Source: Aerococcus kribbianus
GTDB taxonomy: Bacteria > Bacillota > Bacilli > Lactobacillales > Aerococcaceae
Direction of reading: 5' to 3'
DNA length: 64,000 nucleotides
NCBI RefSeq assembly: GCF_026805545.1
Contig: NZ_JAPRFR010000001.1
Span: 434,001-498,000, forward strand
Shown here: positions 1 through 7,455 of the stretch, in pieces
Layout: each line of letters opens with the position of its first letter
How positions within the stretch are numbered: position 1 is the first letter of the stretch
The notes under the pieces: generated by a model
The model's database searches: none
What the model was told of the DNA's origin: nothing
What the model saw: only the letters and a program-made list of their open reading frames with translations
Made by a program: the position numbers and the translations under genes

Positions 1-760
1 TCGCGTGATAAATACGCGCTGAGGCTAGGACTGCCAACCGACAATTGGGATGAAAATAATGACTATTTTCTTCGATCGTCGCGTAATAATCTGATGACCA
101 TGACATGATTTCTTCTATTAGAGCTTGATAATTGCTGGAAATTTGTTTGGGATTATTTTGCATCTTTCGAAGGCTAATGGCATCCAAATCGTAGTCAGAC
201 AATAAGTCTTTTGGCAAGTATATCCGATTTAGTTTAGCTAAATCCTCACCCACATCCCGCAAGATATTAGTGAGCTGCATACCGATTCCTAAATCAATCA
301 CGGCTTGATGAAATTTGGGGTCCTGGTTATCATGATTTTCGGCAATTAAGATTGGCCCTAGCATCTCACCTACAGAGCCCGCTACATAACGACAATAGTT
401 AATCAAATCTTCACGACTTTTCATAGCGGAAAAGCCTAAATCTAAGCGTTGACCATGACACTGGTTAAGGAAGGCTTGGTTAGGAATCTGAAAACGGCGC
501 CGACTATCCTCAAAGGCAGCTTGCCAATCTTCATTAATTTCATTTTCCCCTATAATATAGGCTTCCAAATGACTGATATTCTCTTCTGCTTCTTGATCAT
601 TACTTGCTTCATCGACACTATCATCAGCCCAACGACAAAAGGCATAAACAGCGGCCACTGCATAAAAGCGTTCCTGGGGTAATTGCTTAAACGCGGCATA
701 AAAACTTTTGGAAGCAGATTTCATGATGCTAATCGCTGCCTGATAAGACTCCTCCAACAT
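1..760 (-). CDS. crtM: Dehydrosqualene (4,4'-diapophytoene) synthase, 3' part outside the window
   Basis: Prenyl synthase of the squalene/phytoene synthase family, expected to join two farnesyl diphosphates head to head into the C30 carotenoid precursor. The ATG at 760 follows an AAAGGTG-like ribosome site and opens MLEESYQAAISIMKSASKSF. The frame then stays open to the window edge for about 253 residues. Both aspartate-rich motifs are visible: DDSVDE near residue 40 and NILRDVGED near residue 150. The C-terminus is outside the window. The desaturase crtN lies about 1.8 kb away on the same strand, with a transporter gene between them. Product chain length (C30 rather than C40) is inferred from the CrtN-like partner and the Firmicute setting, not from sequence alone. 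Confidence 0.88.
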   Translation of the reverse strand, partial: MLEESYQAAISIMKSASKSFYAAFKQLPQERFYAVAAVYAFCRWADDSVDEASNDQEAEENISHLEAYIIGENEINEDWQAAFEDSRRRFQIPNQAFLNQCHGQRLDLGFSAMKSREDLINYCRYVAGSVGEMLGPILIAENHDNQDPKFHQAVIDLGIGMQLTNILRDVGEDLAKLNRIYLPKDLLSDYDLDAISLRKMQNNPKQISSNYQALIEEIMSWSSDYYATIEENSHYFHPNCRLAVLASARIYHA

Positions 761-975
761 AAGACACCTTTCCTTTGCTCAAATGCCTTAGCCTATTAAT
801 TATTAGCTAAGGCTTCTTCATATTTCGCTAAGATTATCATAGTCAGAATTAAATGACAATTATTTGCCATTCTTATCTCTAATTGACTGGTGCACTTAGC
901 ATGAATGAAAAATCATTTAGCCATTTTGGTTAAAGTGTTAGGCGACGAAATTGTCCGAAAATTGCATATTTTTTA

Positions 976-984
976 TGATATAAT
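976..984 (+). promoter_or_regulatory. Extended -10 promoter of the alanine symporter gene
   Basis: TGATATAAT is a perfect extended -10 element (TGnTATAAT). No good -35 hexamer sits at 17 bp, which fits an extended -10 promoter. It lies about 28 bp before the symporter start codon. Confidence 0.6.
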
Positions 985-1011
985 CAATGTAAAATTTTCA
1001 CAAGGAGTCTT

Positions 1012-2430
1012 ATGATGTTTACAGTAATTATTGATTTTTTATCAAAAATAAATGATTTTATCTATTTTCCTGTCTTGGTTCTCTTACTTATTGGCGTCGG
1101 TTTATATTTCACCTTTAAAACCGGATTTGTGCAAATTGCTAATTTCAAAGATGCCTTGCATACCATCTTCGAAAAGCCAGAAGGTGAAGACTCTGTTTCT
1201 TCCTTCCAAGCTTTAATGATTTCGACGGCTTCTCGTGTGGGAACAGGAAATATTGTGGGTATTTCCACAGCTATTTGTTTAGGAGGTTATGGTGCCGTTT
1301 TTTGGATGTGGTTAGTCGCCATTATCGGTGGGGCATCAGCCTTTATTGAATCAACTTTGGCACAGATTTATAAGAAAGGCTCCCAAGCTGGTGATAGTTA
1401 CGGAGGACCTTCTTATTATATTGAAAATGCCCTACACAACCGCAAACTGGGTCTAATTTTTGCCATCTGCTTAATCTTAACCTATGCTGTTGGATTTAAT
1501 ATGCTGGCCTCATTTAACTTACGTGATAGTTTTGAAGTCTATTCCTTTTTCGATGCTAGCGTCACCCCATATATTGTTGGTTTAATTTTAGCAGTAGTCA
1601 CTGGCTACTGTTTGTTTGGGGGAAACCAACGTATTATCCAATTTACCTCCTTCTTAGTGCCCTTTATGGGAATTATTTATATCGCTGTGGCCTTATTTAT
1701 GACCCTAACGAATATCACTATCTTGCCTGAAATCATAAAACATATCGTAGCAGATGCCTTTAATTTCACTGCGATTTCAGGAGGAATTGCTGGCTCTAGT
1801 CTTGTCTATGGGATTAAACGTGGACTCTTCTCTAACGAGGCAGGGATTGGATCAGCACCCAATGCTGCCGCTGCTGCAGATGTTTCCCATCCTGTAAAAC
1901 AAGGTTTAGTACAAATGATGTCCGTCTTTATTGATACCCTCATCATTTGTTCAGCCACTGCCTTTATGTGTCTAAGTTCTGGTATTGCACCAGATCCTAG
2001 CTTGGCCGGTGCGCCTTACGTCCAAGCTGCCTTATCCACTGTTTTAGGCCAATACGGCAACTTATTTATTACAATTTCGCTTGTATTATTTGGTTTTACC
2101 ACTATTATCGGTAATCTTTATTACGTTGATAACAATCTTTATTATATTTTTGGTAAGATGCCAAGTAGACGCTTTATGATCATTTTTAGATCTTTTTGCG
2201 TTTTGCTTATCTTCTTAGGGGCTATCCAAGAAGCGAGTGCAGCTTGGTTAATCGCTGACCTCTTAATGGCAATCATGGCATTAATTAACTTACCAACTAT
2301 TTTAATCTTATCCAAAACTGCCTTGGCTGCCTTAAAAGACTATAAGCAACAAAGACAACGCAAACAAAATCCTACTTTCTACGCCAAGAATATTGGTTTA
2401 GATGATAGCACTTTAGATTATTGGAAATAA
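1012..2430 (+). CDS. alsT: Sodium:alanine symporter, AGCS family
   Basis: Membrane carrier of 472 residues importing alanine or glycine with sodium. The protein is almost wholly hydrophobic with about 11 membrane spans. It carries AGCS hallmarks: SRVGTGNIVGIS near residue 80, GGPSYYIENAL near 137, and GLFSNEAGIGSAPNAAAAA near 277. The ATG at 1012 follows AAGGAG at a normal distance; a second ATG comes right after it. It is transcribed alone, with an extended -10 promoter before it and a hairpin terminator after it. It sits between the two carotenoid genes on the opposite strand, an unusual place for it. The alanine substrate is assigned from family membership only. Confidence 0.92.
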   Translation: MMFTVIIDFLSKINDFIYFPVLVLLLIGVGLYFTFKTGFVQIANFKDALHTIFEKPEGEDSVSSFQALMISTASRVGTGNIVGISTAICLGGYGAVFWMWLVAIIGGASAFIESTLAQIYKKGSQAGDSYGGPSYYIENALHNRKLGLIFAICLILTYAVGFNMLASFNLRDSFEVYSFFDASVTPYIVGLILAVVTGYCLFGGNQRIIQFTSFLVPFMGIIYIAVALFMTLTNITILPEIIKHIVADAFNFTAISGGIAGSSLVYGIKRGLFSNEAGIGSAPNAAAAADVSHPVKQGLVQMMSVFIDTLIICSATAFMCLSSGIAPDPSLAGAPYVQAALSTVLGQYGNLFITISLVLFGFTTIIGNLYYVDNNLYYIFGKMPSRRFMIIFRSFCVLLIFLGAIQEASAAWLIADLLMAIMALINLPTILILSKTALAALKDYKQQRQRKQNPTFYAKNIGLDDSTLDYWK

Positions 2431-2435
2431 GCAAT

Positions 2436-2468
2436 TGAGGTTGGGACAAAAAAGTCCCAGCCTCTTTC
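2436..2468 (+). terminator. Hairpin terminator after alsT
   Basis: Inverted arms GAGGTTGGGAC and GTCCCAGCCTC enclose a short A-rich loop and are followed by TTT. This is one of several GAGGCTGGGA-type hairpins in the window. Confidence 0.8.
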
Positions 2469-2545
2469 ACTTGACTTGTGGGATTATGCGCACAATCTAC
2501 CCTACCACGCACTATAACCAGGTCATTATGCACAGAAAGCGAAAA

Positions 2546-2577
2546 AAGAAGTTAGACACAAGGTCTAGCTTCTTTTT
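2546..2577. terminator. Bidirectional terminator between alsT and crtN
   Basis: Arms AAGAAGTTAGAC and GTCTAGCTTCTT close on a 5-base loop, with T-runs on both strands. It can end alsT transcripts from the left and crtN transcripts from the right. Confidence 0.8.
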
Positions 2578-2592
2578 ATTAATAATTAAGTT

Positions 2593-4116
2593 TTATTCTA
2601 AATCGCGCATGACCTCTTTAGCACAAATACGACCACTTTCAATAACAATTGGTACACCTGCTCCCGGGTGAGTTGATGACCCAGTAAAGTATAAACCCTG
2701 ACATGCTAAGGACTTAGCTTGGGGACGAAAATGATTAGACTGTAATAATGTCGGTTGCAGGCCAAAAGTCGCCCCATAATAAGCACCAAACTGTGCTTCG
2801 AAGTCATTGGGTGCCATTATCGTCTCACTCACAATTTGTGAAGCAATATTCTCAAGTCCTGGTAAAGCACTCAAGGCTTGCAGGGCCTTGTCTCGGTAAT
2901 AAGCTAAGGTCGCTGACTGTCGATAATCATCTTCAGCGACATCTAAGGCGGGAACTGGAATCAAGGTGTAAAATGCATGGTGTCCTTGAGGGGCCAAACT
3001 TGAATCCGCCAGTGATGGAATATGTAGGTAAATAGAAGGATCCTTAAGTCGCTGACCTGAAAAAATTTCCGTAATATTTGTATCTAAGTCATCAGAAATA
3101 ATAAAATTATGGACTTCTAACGGTAAATCTTCTGCCTTAATCCCCCAATAAAAAATTAAGCAAGAACAAGAATAGTCCATTTTATTTATTTTTTCTGGTG
3201 TGTATTTCCCACGTGCCTTAGGATTTTTAATTAAGTGCGCCATCGTCGTTGGAAAATCTACATTAGAAATAACACAATCACCGGCAATAAATTGATCGTT
3301 GGCAATAATGCCAGTGACTTTATCATCATCAGTAACAATTTCACTTACTTTTTGGCCATAATGAATGGTACCACCTAACTCTATCAATAATTTTGCCATC
3401 GCCTGAGCCATTTCATGCATACCACCCTTGATAAAGTGTACCCCATAAAGTAACTCAATCATGGGAATCATACTATACAGAGAAGGTCCCTTTTTAGGTG
3501 AAATTCCAATATACAAGGTTTGAAAAGCCAGCATATCTCGCAAGTCAGAATCAGGAATATAATCTGCCAACATATTGGCTGCAGAATCAAATGTTTTTAA
3601 CTTCAGTGCTTGTTTTATCATATAAGGATTATAAAAATCACGCTTATGGCGGAAAGGCCGACGAATGAAATCGTCCTTAGCAATTTGATAACGATCATAT
3701 ATATCCGCTAAATAGTGGAGAAACCCTTGAGCCGAGTCGTACCCTCTTGACTCCACCAAGGCCATCATATCTTGCAAACGACTAGGAATAGAGTAATGAC
3801 GACTAGAATCTGTCGATCCAGGTGAAAAATATACATCATACAATGGGTCTAGCGCTTGTATGTCCACATAATCTGCTGGGTCACGGCCAACCATTTGGAA
3901 TACTTCTTCAAAGACTTCCGGCATCATAACAATTGTAGGCCCCACATCAAAAGTAAAGCCATCTTTTTCAATTCGAGCCATTTTACCGCCAGGCTGCATA
4001 TTTTGTTCATAAATCGTTACTTGGTAGCCTGAATGCTGCAATACAATAGCCGCTGACAGCCCAGCAATTCCTGCCCCGACTACAATAATTTCCTCTTTAT
4101 CCCCAATATTACACAT
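2593..4116 (-). CDS. crtN: Dehydrosqualene desaturase (phytoene desaturase family)
   Basis: FAD-dependent desaturase of about 507 residues, expected to introduce conjugated double bonds into 4,4'-diapophytoene to give yellow C30 carotenoids. The N-terminal dinucleotide-binding motif VVGAGIAGLSAA is followed by GGKMARIEKDGFTFDVGP, typical of CrtI/CrtN enzymes. The family C-terminal signature FTGSSTHPGAGVPIVIESG is also present. An in-frame GTG at 4128 would add four residues, but the ATG at 4116 is better placed behind TTAGGTGA and is chosen here. It acts after CrtM. CrtN is favoured over the oxygenase CrtP because of the crtM neighbour, but paralogues are hard to separate by eye. Confidence 0.86.
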   Translation of the reverse strand: MCNIGDKEEIIVVGAGIAGLSAAIVLQHSGYQVTIYEQNMQPGGKMARIEKDGFTFDVGPTIVMMPEVFEEVFQMVGRDPADYVDIQALDPLYDVYFSPGSTDSSRHYSIPSRLQDMMALVESRGYDSAQGFLHYLADIYDRYQIAKDDFIRRPFRHKRDFYNPYMIKQALKLKTFDSAANMLADYIPDSDLRDMLAFQTLYIGISPKKGPSLYSMIPMIELLYGVHFIKGGMHEMAQAMAKLLIELGGTIHYGQKVSEIVTDDDKVTGIIANDQFIAGDCVISNVDFPTTMAHLIKNPKARGKYTPEKINKMDYSCSCLIFYWGIKAEDLPLEVHNFIISDDLDTNITEIFSGQRLKDPSIYLHIPSLADSSLAPQGHHAFYTLIPVPALDVAEDDYRQSATLAYYRDKALQALSALPGLENIASQIVSETIMAPNDFEAQFGAYYGATFGLQPTLLQSNHFRPQAKSLACQGLYFTGSSTHPGAGVPIVIESGRICAKEVMRDLE

Positions 4117-4300
4117 TTTCTTAGTCACCTAACTATATAAGATTTTGAATTACTCTATCATAGTATAGGCAAGTTAACAATTATTGTCTAGAGACAGACT
4201 ATTCCGCTTGTAAGGGCTAGCGAAATCCCAATAAAAATAAGCTATCTTGCCAATCGATATTAATGACATAATGCCTAATTACTTACTCTCAGACAATGAA

Positions 4301-4333
4301 AAAAACAGGAAGCTGTTCACTTCCTGTGTAATT
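4301..4333 (-). terminator. Strong minus-strand terminator with no gene ending just before it
   Basis: On the minus strand, arms ACAGGAAG and CTTCCTGT are followed by seven Ts. The nearest minus-strand gene reading toward it is guaA, which ends 1.37 kb upstream at 5707 and has no terminator of its own. The simplest reading is that this is guaA's original terminator, displaced by an insertion. Confidence 0.7.
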
Positions 4334-4353
4334 ATTTGAGAACTTATTGAATT

Positions 4354-4367
4354 TTTCCATTCAATTG
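4354..4367 (+). repeat. Candidate left attachment site of the guaA-linked element
   Basis: TTTCCATTCAATTG matches 12 of 14 bases of TTCCCACTCAATTG at 5710-5723, the 3' end of guaA. It lies about 20 bp from the displaced terminator. The match is imperfect and short, so chance cannot be excluded. Confidence 0.4.
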
Positions 4368-4579
4368 AATTAAAGTGACACCAAGTTATGAATGATGAGA
4401 TATCAACGATTTTATTATCAAAAAATCTTTAATTCCACCTATTACTGTAACTTAAATAATTAAATAAGTGGAGTCCAAATCAAAAGCATAAGATTCCTGT
4501 CTTTTTTATAAAAAAGTTCTTAAATTTTATCGACTTATAACACAATTGTGGTATAACAAGTATATAGGAAGATGAGGAA

Positions 4580-4694
4580 ATGAAGTAGGAAAGACAAAAA
4601 GCAGTCTGACAGAAGAGAACGTGTTTTACTGGTAACGGCAATTATCAACGTAATAAAAACTATTCTCGAAATCGTCAAACTGCCAATACAATAA
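4580..4694 (+). pseudogene. Frameshifted small hydrophobic peptide gene
   Basis: ATG AAG at 4580-4585 lies behind AGGAAG with good spacing. One extra T at 4586 then shifts the frame. Removing it gives a 37-residue peptide: a charged head (MKRKDKKQSDRRER) followed by the hydrophobic helix VLLVTAIINVIKTILEIVKL. TAA is at 4692. A promoter-like TATAAC upstream and a hairpin directly after make it look like a stand-alone transcription unit. Size and layout resemble small toxin-like or holin-like peptides, but I do not recognise the family. Without the frameshift correction no start codon serves this frame. Confidence 0.45.
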
Positions 4695-4725
4695 GGGCAA
4701 AGGGGTTCGCACCTTACCCTTTATA
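4693..4725 (+). terminator. Terminator of the small peptide unit
   Basis: Arms AAGGG-C-AAGG and CCTT-A-CCCTT enclose a GGTTCGCA loop and are followed by TTATATCTT. The loop recalls a tRNA T-arm, but no tRNA can be folded around it. Confidence 0.55.
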
Positions 4726-4839
4726 TCTTACTTGTATAATACTATGAAACGAGATAAAACACAAATTTACATTATTATTATTTTGATATGTATGATTATT
4801 GACTTTTTGATTTTGCTATTTACTATAGGAGGGGCATTT

Positions 4840-4920
4840 ATGAAAAAATTAAAACCCTATTATTTTTGGATTAGTATAATCGGGTTATTATCTTCTGTTT
4901 TTTTGATACTAGAAAAGTAG
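4840..4920 (+). CDS. 26-residue membrane peptide
   Basis: ATG at 4840 lies 5 bases behind a very strong AGGAGGGG site (4827-4834). The peptide opens MKKLKPYYFWISIIGLLSS and ends LEK: a basic head, one predicted membrane helix and a charged tail. A longer in-frame start at 4732 or 4744 has no ribosome site, so the short form is preferred. A bidirectional terminator follows. Function is unknown. Small single-helix peptides like this occur as type I toxins and as membrane regulators, but no antisense RNA can be shown here. Confidence 0.5.
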   Translation: MKKLKPYYFWISIIGLLSSVFLILEK

Positions 4921-4978
4921 AAATATTCTTTTCAATTTTATTAATTATATATTTTGTAAACGAAATAATAGAAAATAT

Positions 4979-5011
4979 AAAAAGGAAGAGATGACATCAT
5001 CTCTTTCTTTT
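4979..5011. terminator. Bidirectional terminator inside the guaA-linked element
   Basis: The arms of AGAGATGACATCATCTCT are perfectly complementary. A T-run follows on the plus strand and an A-run precedes it (T-run on the minus strand). It separates the small peptide gene from the broken minus-strand ORF. Confidence 0.7.
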
Positions 5012-5014
5012 TAA

Positions 5015-5440
5015 TTATCCCCTCCAAATAACAGTATTTTTTTGATCAATCAAATTATTTCTTTTTGCATCACTATAATATTTAATCTTAACTTCTTGAC
5101 CTATAACCACCTCTTAGCCAGAAGAAGCTTTTACTAAGATATTACGTGTTGTATTTGAAGCCCATACTTCTGCTTCAGGAGGCAAAATACTTTCTGCAAT
5201 ATCAATAACAGTTATTAAATGACCGATATTTGCACCTCCAAAAGTAGCAATAATGGCAGACGCTACCTCCGCTGAAACTCTCTTTGCTCTCGTAGGAGAA
5301 TAATTGAATATATTCCATTTACTATAACTAATATCTGTATACCCTAAATCTTTATAATCTTGGATAATATTCGGGTTAGATGCACTGCGCAAAGCAGTCC
5401 CTTCTCCATAAATATCTCTTTGGATATAATAACTAAGCAT
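5015..5440 (-). pseudogene. Broken gene of unknown function with an in-frame stop codon
   Basis: From ATG at 5440 the frame reads 108 residues (beginning MLSYYIQRDIYGEG) to TAA at 5114-5116. The same frame then continues for 32 sensible residues, including GQEVKIKYYSDAKRNN, to a second TAA at 5015. The intact protein would be about 141 residues. A hydrophobic stretch (EVASAIIATFGGANIGHLI) lies in the middle. No ribosome site precedes 5440, and an upstream in-frame TAA sits right at the boundary with the integrase fragment, so the 5' end also looks truncated. I do not recognise the family. Confidence 0.45.
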
Positions 5441-5641
5441 ACAAATTTACCTAAAATTCGTGTGCATGATTTTAAGCACAGTCATGCCAGCTTACTAATA
5501 AAAGAGGGAGTGCAGCCTAAAGCCATCCAAAAAAAACTAGGACATAAAGATATCCAAACAATACTCAATACTTATAGCCATTTGTGGAACACAGCAGACA
5601 AAGAAGTTGCAGACCTTTTAAATAAATTAAGCCCATTTTAA
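5441..5641 (+). pseudogene. C-terminal fragment of a tyrosine recombinase (integrase)
   Basis: The reading frame contains KIRVHDFKHSHASLLIKEGV, then KKLGHKDIQTILNTYSHL. This is the HxxR...H/K...Y end of phage/ICE integrases of the Int-Tn916 type. The tyrosine (in NTYSHL) is present. The HxxR position reads HDFK, with lysine in place of the catalytic arginine. Everything upstream of this block is missing: the sequence before about 5441 belongs to an unrelated minus-strand ORF. The fragment ends 66 bp from the guaA stop codon, where an integrase gene of a guaA-integrated island would be expected. Confidence 0.75.
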
Positions 5642-5706
5642 GCCCAATCTACTATTTACCTCGTACTAAAACCTTGACACATCAATATTTATAGCCATTT
5701 TTGCAA

Positions 5707-7266
5707 TTATTCCCACTCAATTGTTGCAGGTGGTTTGCTCGTAACATCTAAGACGACGCGGTTTATGTGTTGAACTTCATTAACAATACGTTGACTAATC
5801 TTATTAAGAACGTCATATGGGATACGAGCCCATTCTGAAGTCATCCCATCAACTGAAGTCACGGCACGAATACCGATTGTATAGTCATAAGTACGTACAT
5901 CCCCCATAACACCAACTGATTTAAAACCAGGTAAGACAGTGAAGTATTGCCAGATATCACGTTCCAAGCCGCCTGCCTTGATTTCTTCACGCAAGATAGC
6001 GTCAGATTCACGTACAATGGCTAATTTTTCTTCGGTGACTTCACCAATCACTCGAATGGCAAGTCCTGGTCCTGGGAAAGGTTGACGCCAAACAATAGAA
6101 TCAGGCATGCCTAATTCAGTACCTACTGCTCGAACTTCATCTTTGAACAGGGTATTCAAAGGCTCTAGCAGATCGAACTGCATGTCTTCTGGTAGTCCCC
6201 CAACATTGTGATGGGATTTAATAGTTTGGGCAGTATCGGTTCCTGATTCGATGACATCAGTATATAAGGTACCTTGGGCTAGAAAATCAATACCATCTAA
6301 CTTAGTGGCTTCGTCGTCAAAAACGCGAACAAATTCGTTCCCAATTATCTTCCGTTTTTGTTCTGGGTCAGAAACGCCAGCTAATTTATTTAAGAAACGC
6401 TCAGAGGCATCCACTGGGATAATGTTCAAACCAAACTTACCGCCTAATGAATCCATAACTTGTTGCGCTTCTCCTTTGCGGAGTAAACCATGGTCTACAA
6501 AGATACAAACTAATTGGTCGCCAATCGCCTTTTGCAGTAGGACACCGACTACTGAGGAATCCACCCCACCTGACAAGCCTAGTAAAACTTTACGGTCGCC
6601 TACTAATTCGCGAACTTCAGCAATTTTTAAATCGATAAAGGAAGCAATCGACCAGTCACCTTGGGCACCACAAATATTGAAGACAAAGTTTTTCAGCATA
6701 TCATTACCATGAACAGAGGCACGGACTTCTGGGTGGAATTGGAAACCAAAGAACTGTTGGTCCTCACTCTCAAAGGCCGCAGCAGGCGAATTAGGTGCAG
6801 TTGCGGTAATTTTGAAGTTACCAGGAATTTCAGTGATGCGGTCAGAATGACTCATTAAAACCAATTCTTCCGATTCTAAACCAGCAAAAATTGGTGATTG
6901 CGATTCAGTAATGGTTAAGGCTTGTTGGCCATATTCTCGTTTATCAGAAGCCTCAACGCAACCACCAAATTTCTTAGTCATTAATTGCATCCCATAGCAA
7001 ACTCCTAAAACAGGAATGCCAAGATCAAAGATTTTCTCGTCAATATCAAAGGATCCTTCATTGTAAACAGAATTAGGTCCACCAGATAAAATAATTCCCT
7101 TAACATTTCCTTGGGCCATAATTTCATCAGCTGTCAATTTATGAGACAAAAGTTCAGAATACACGCCAAATTCCCGAATCCGACGAGTAATCAATTGGTT
7201 GTACTGACTCCCATAATCTAGAACAATTATTTTTTCTAATTGTTCCATTTGTTCCAATGGTTTCAT
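5707..7266 (-). CDS. guaA: GMP synthase (glutamine-hydrolysing)
   Basis: Converts XMP to GMP with ATP and glutamine in purine synthesis; cytoplasmic dimer. The 519 residues are full length. The N-terminal class I amidotransferase domain has the nucleophile Cys90 in LGVCYGMQ and the FHPEV His/Glu pair. The ATP pyrophosphatase domain has the P-loop [11 protein letters not shown], and the C-terminal dimerisation domain ends in the highly conserved KPPATIEWE. The ATG at 7266 follows AAGGGAG. Downstream of the stop codon lies the remnant of an integrated element, and no terminator is seen before 4333. A purine riboswitch was looked for in the upstream 190 bp and not recognised. Confidence 0.97.
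   Translation of the reverse strand: MKPLEQMEQLEKIIVLDYGSQYNQLITRRIREFGVYSELLSHKLTADEIMAQGNVKGIILSGGPNSVYNEGSFDIDEKIFDLGIPVLGVCYGMQLMTKKFGGCVEASDKREYGQQALTITESQSPIFAGLESEELVLMSHSDRITEIPGNFKITATAPNSPAAAFESEDQQFFGFQFHPEVRASVHGNDMLKNFVFNICGAQGDWSIASFIDLKIAEVRELVGDRKVLLGLSGGVDSSVVGVLLQKAIGDQLVCIFVDHGLLRKGEAQQVMDSLGGKFGLNIIPVDASERFLNKLAGVSDPEQKRKIIGNEFVRVFDDEATKLDGIDFLAQGTLYTDVIESGTDTAQTIKSHHNVGGLPEDMQFDLLEPLNTLFKDEVRAVGTELGMPDSIVWRQPFPGPGLAIRVIGEVTEEKLAIVRESDAILREEIKAGGLERDIWQYFTVLPGFKSVGVMGDVRTYDYTIGIRAVTSVDGMTSEWARIPYDVLNKISQRIVNEVQHINRVVLDVTSKPPATIEWE
5710..5723 (+). repeat. Candidate right attachment site within the guaA 3' end
   Basis: TTCCCACTCAATTG encodes the last residues of GuaA on the minus strand (IEWE). 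It is partly repeated (12 of 14) at 4354-4367. This segment is the usual core of guaA-targeted integration. Confidence 0.4.
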
Positions 7267-7393
7267 TTCATCGCTCCCTTTTCTAATAATAGTGAAATTT
7301 TAACAAAGAAGTGGCAAAAATACTAGTCTCATTCCTATGAAAGCGTCACCTCAGACTATAATCTAAAAATTTGCAAAGAATAAGTACTTTCTA

Positions 7394-7422
7394 ATGCCAG
7401 ATGGCGGTAATTTCGTTATAAT
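7394..7422 (+). promoter_or_regulatory. Promoter of the mevalonate operon
   Basis: ATGCCA (-35-like) is separated by 17 bp from a perfect TATAAT at 7417-7422, 33 bp before the mvaK1 start. Confidence 0.5.
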
Positions 7423-7455
7423 TAAAGGGATGCAATAGAGAGGGGAAAGACACTA

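Larger units (their letters stand above)
4354..5723. mobile_element. Eroded integrative element at the 3' end of guaA
   Basis: This AT-rich 1.37-kb stretch separates guaA from its probable terminator. It holds an integrase C-terminal fragment whose end is about 70 bp from guaA, two tiny hydrophobic-peptide units, and an unrelated ORF with an in-frame stop. Imperfect copies of the guaA 3' end flank it. The 3' end of guaA is a known integration hotspot for genomic islands using tyrosine recombinases. I infer a former island that has lost almost all its content. It cannot be mobile now, because the integrase lacks its N-terminal part and its HxxR arginine. Confidence 0.6.

Noticed and set aside
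4695-4720. GGTTCGCACC resembling a tRNA T-arm
   Set aside because: No acceptor, D or anticodon arms can be built around it; it is the loop of a hairpin terminator.
4732-4839. Longer start (62 residues) for the small membrane peptide
   Set aside because: No ribosome binding site before 4732 or 4744, while AGGAGGGG sits just before the ATG at 4840.
5360-5440. Upstream extension of the integrase frame
   Set aside because: This part is antisense to the minus-strand ORF and has no integrase-like residues; homology begins only at about 5441.
7267-7455. Possible purine riboswitch upstream of guaA
   Set aside because: Looked for in the 190-bp gap; no recognisable aptamer core or terminator was found.
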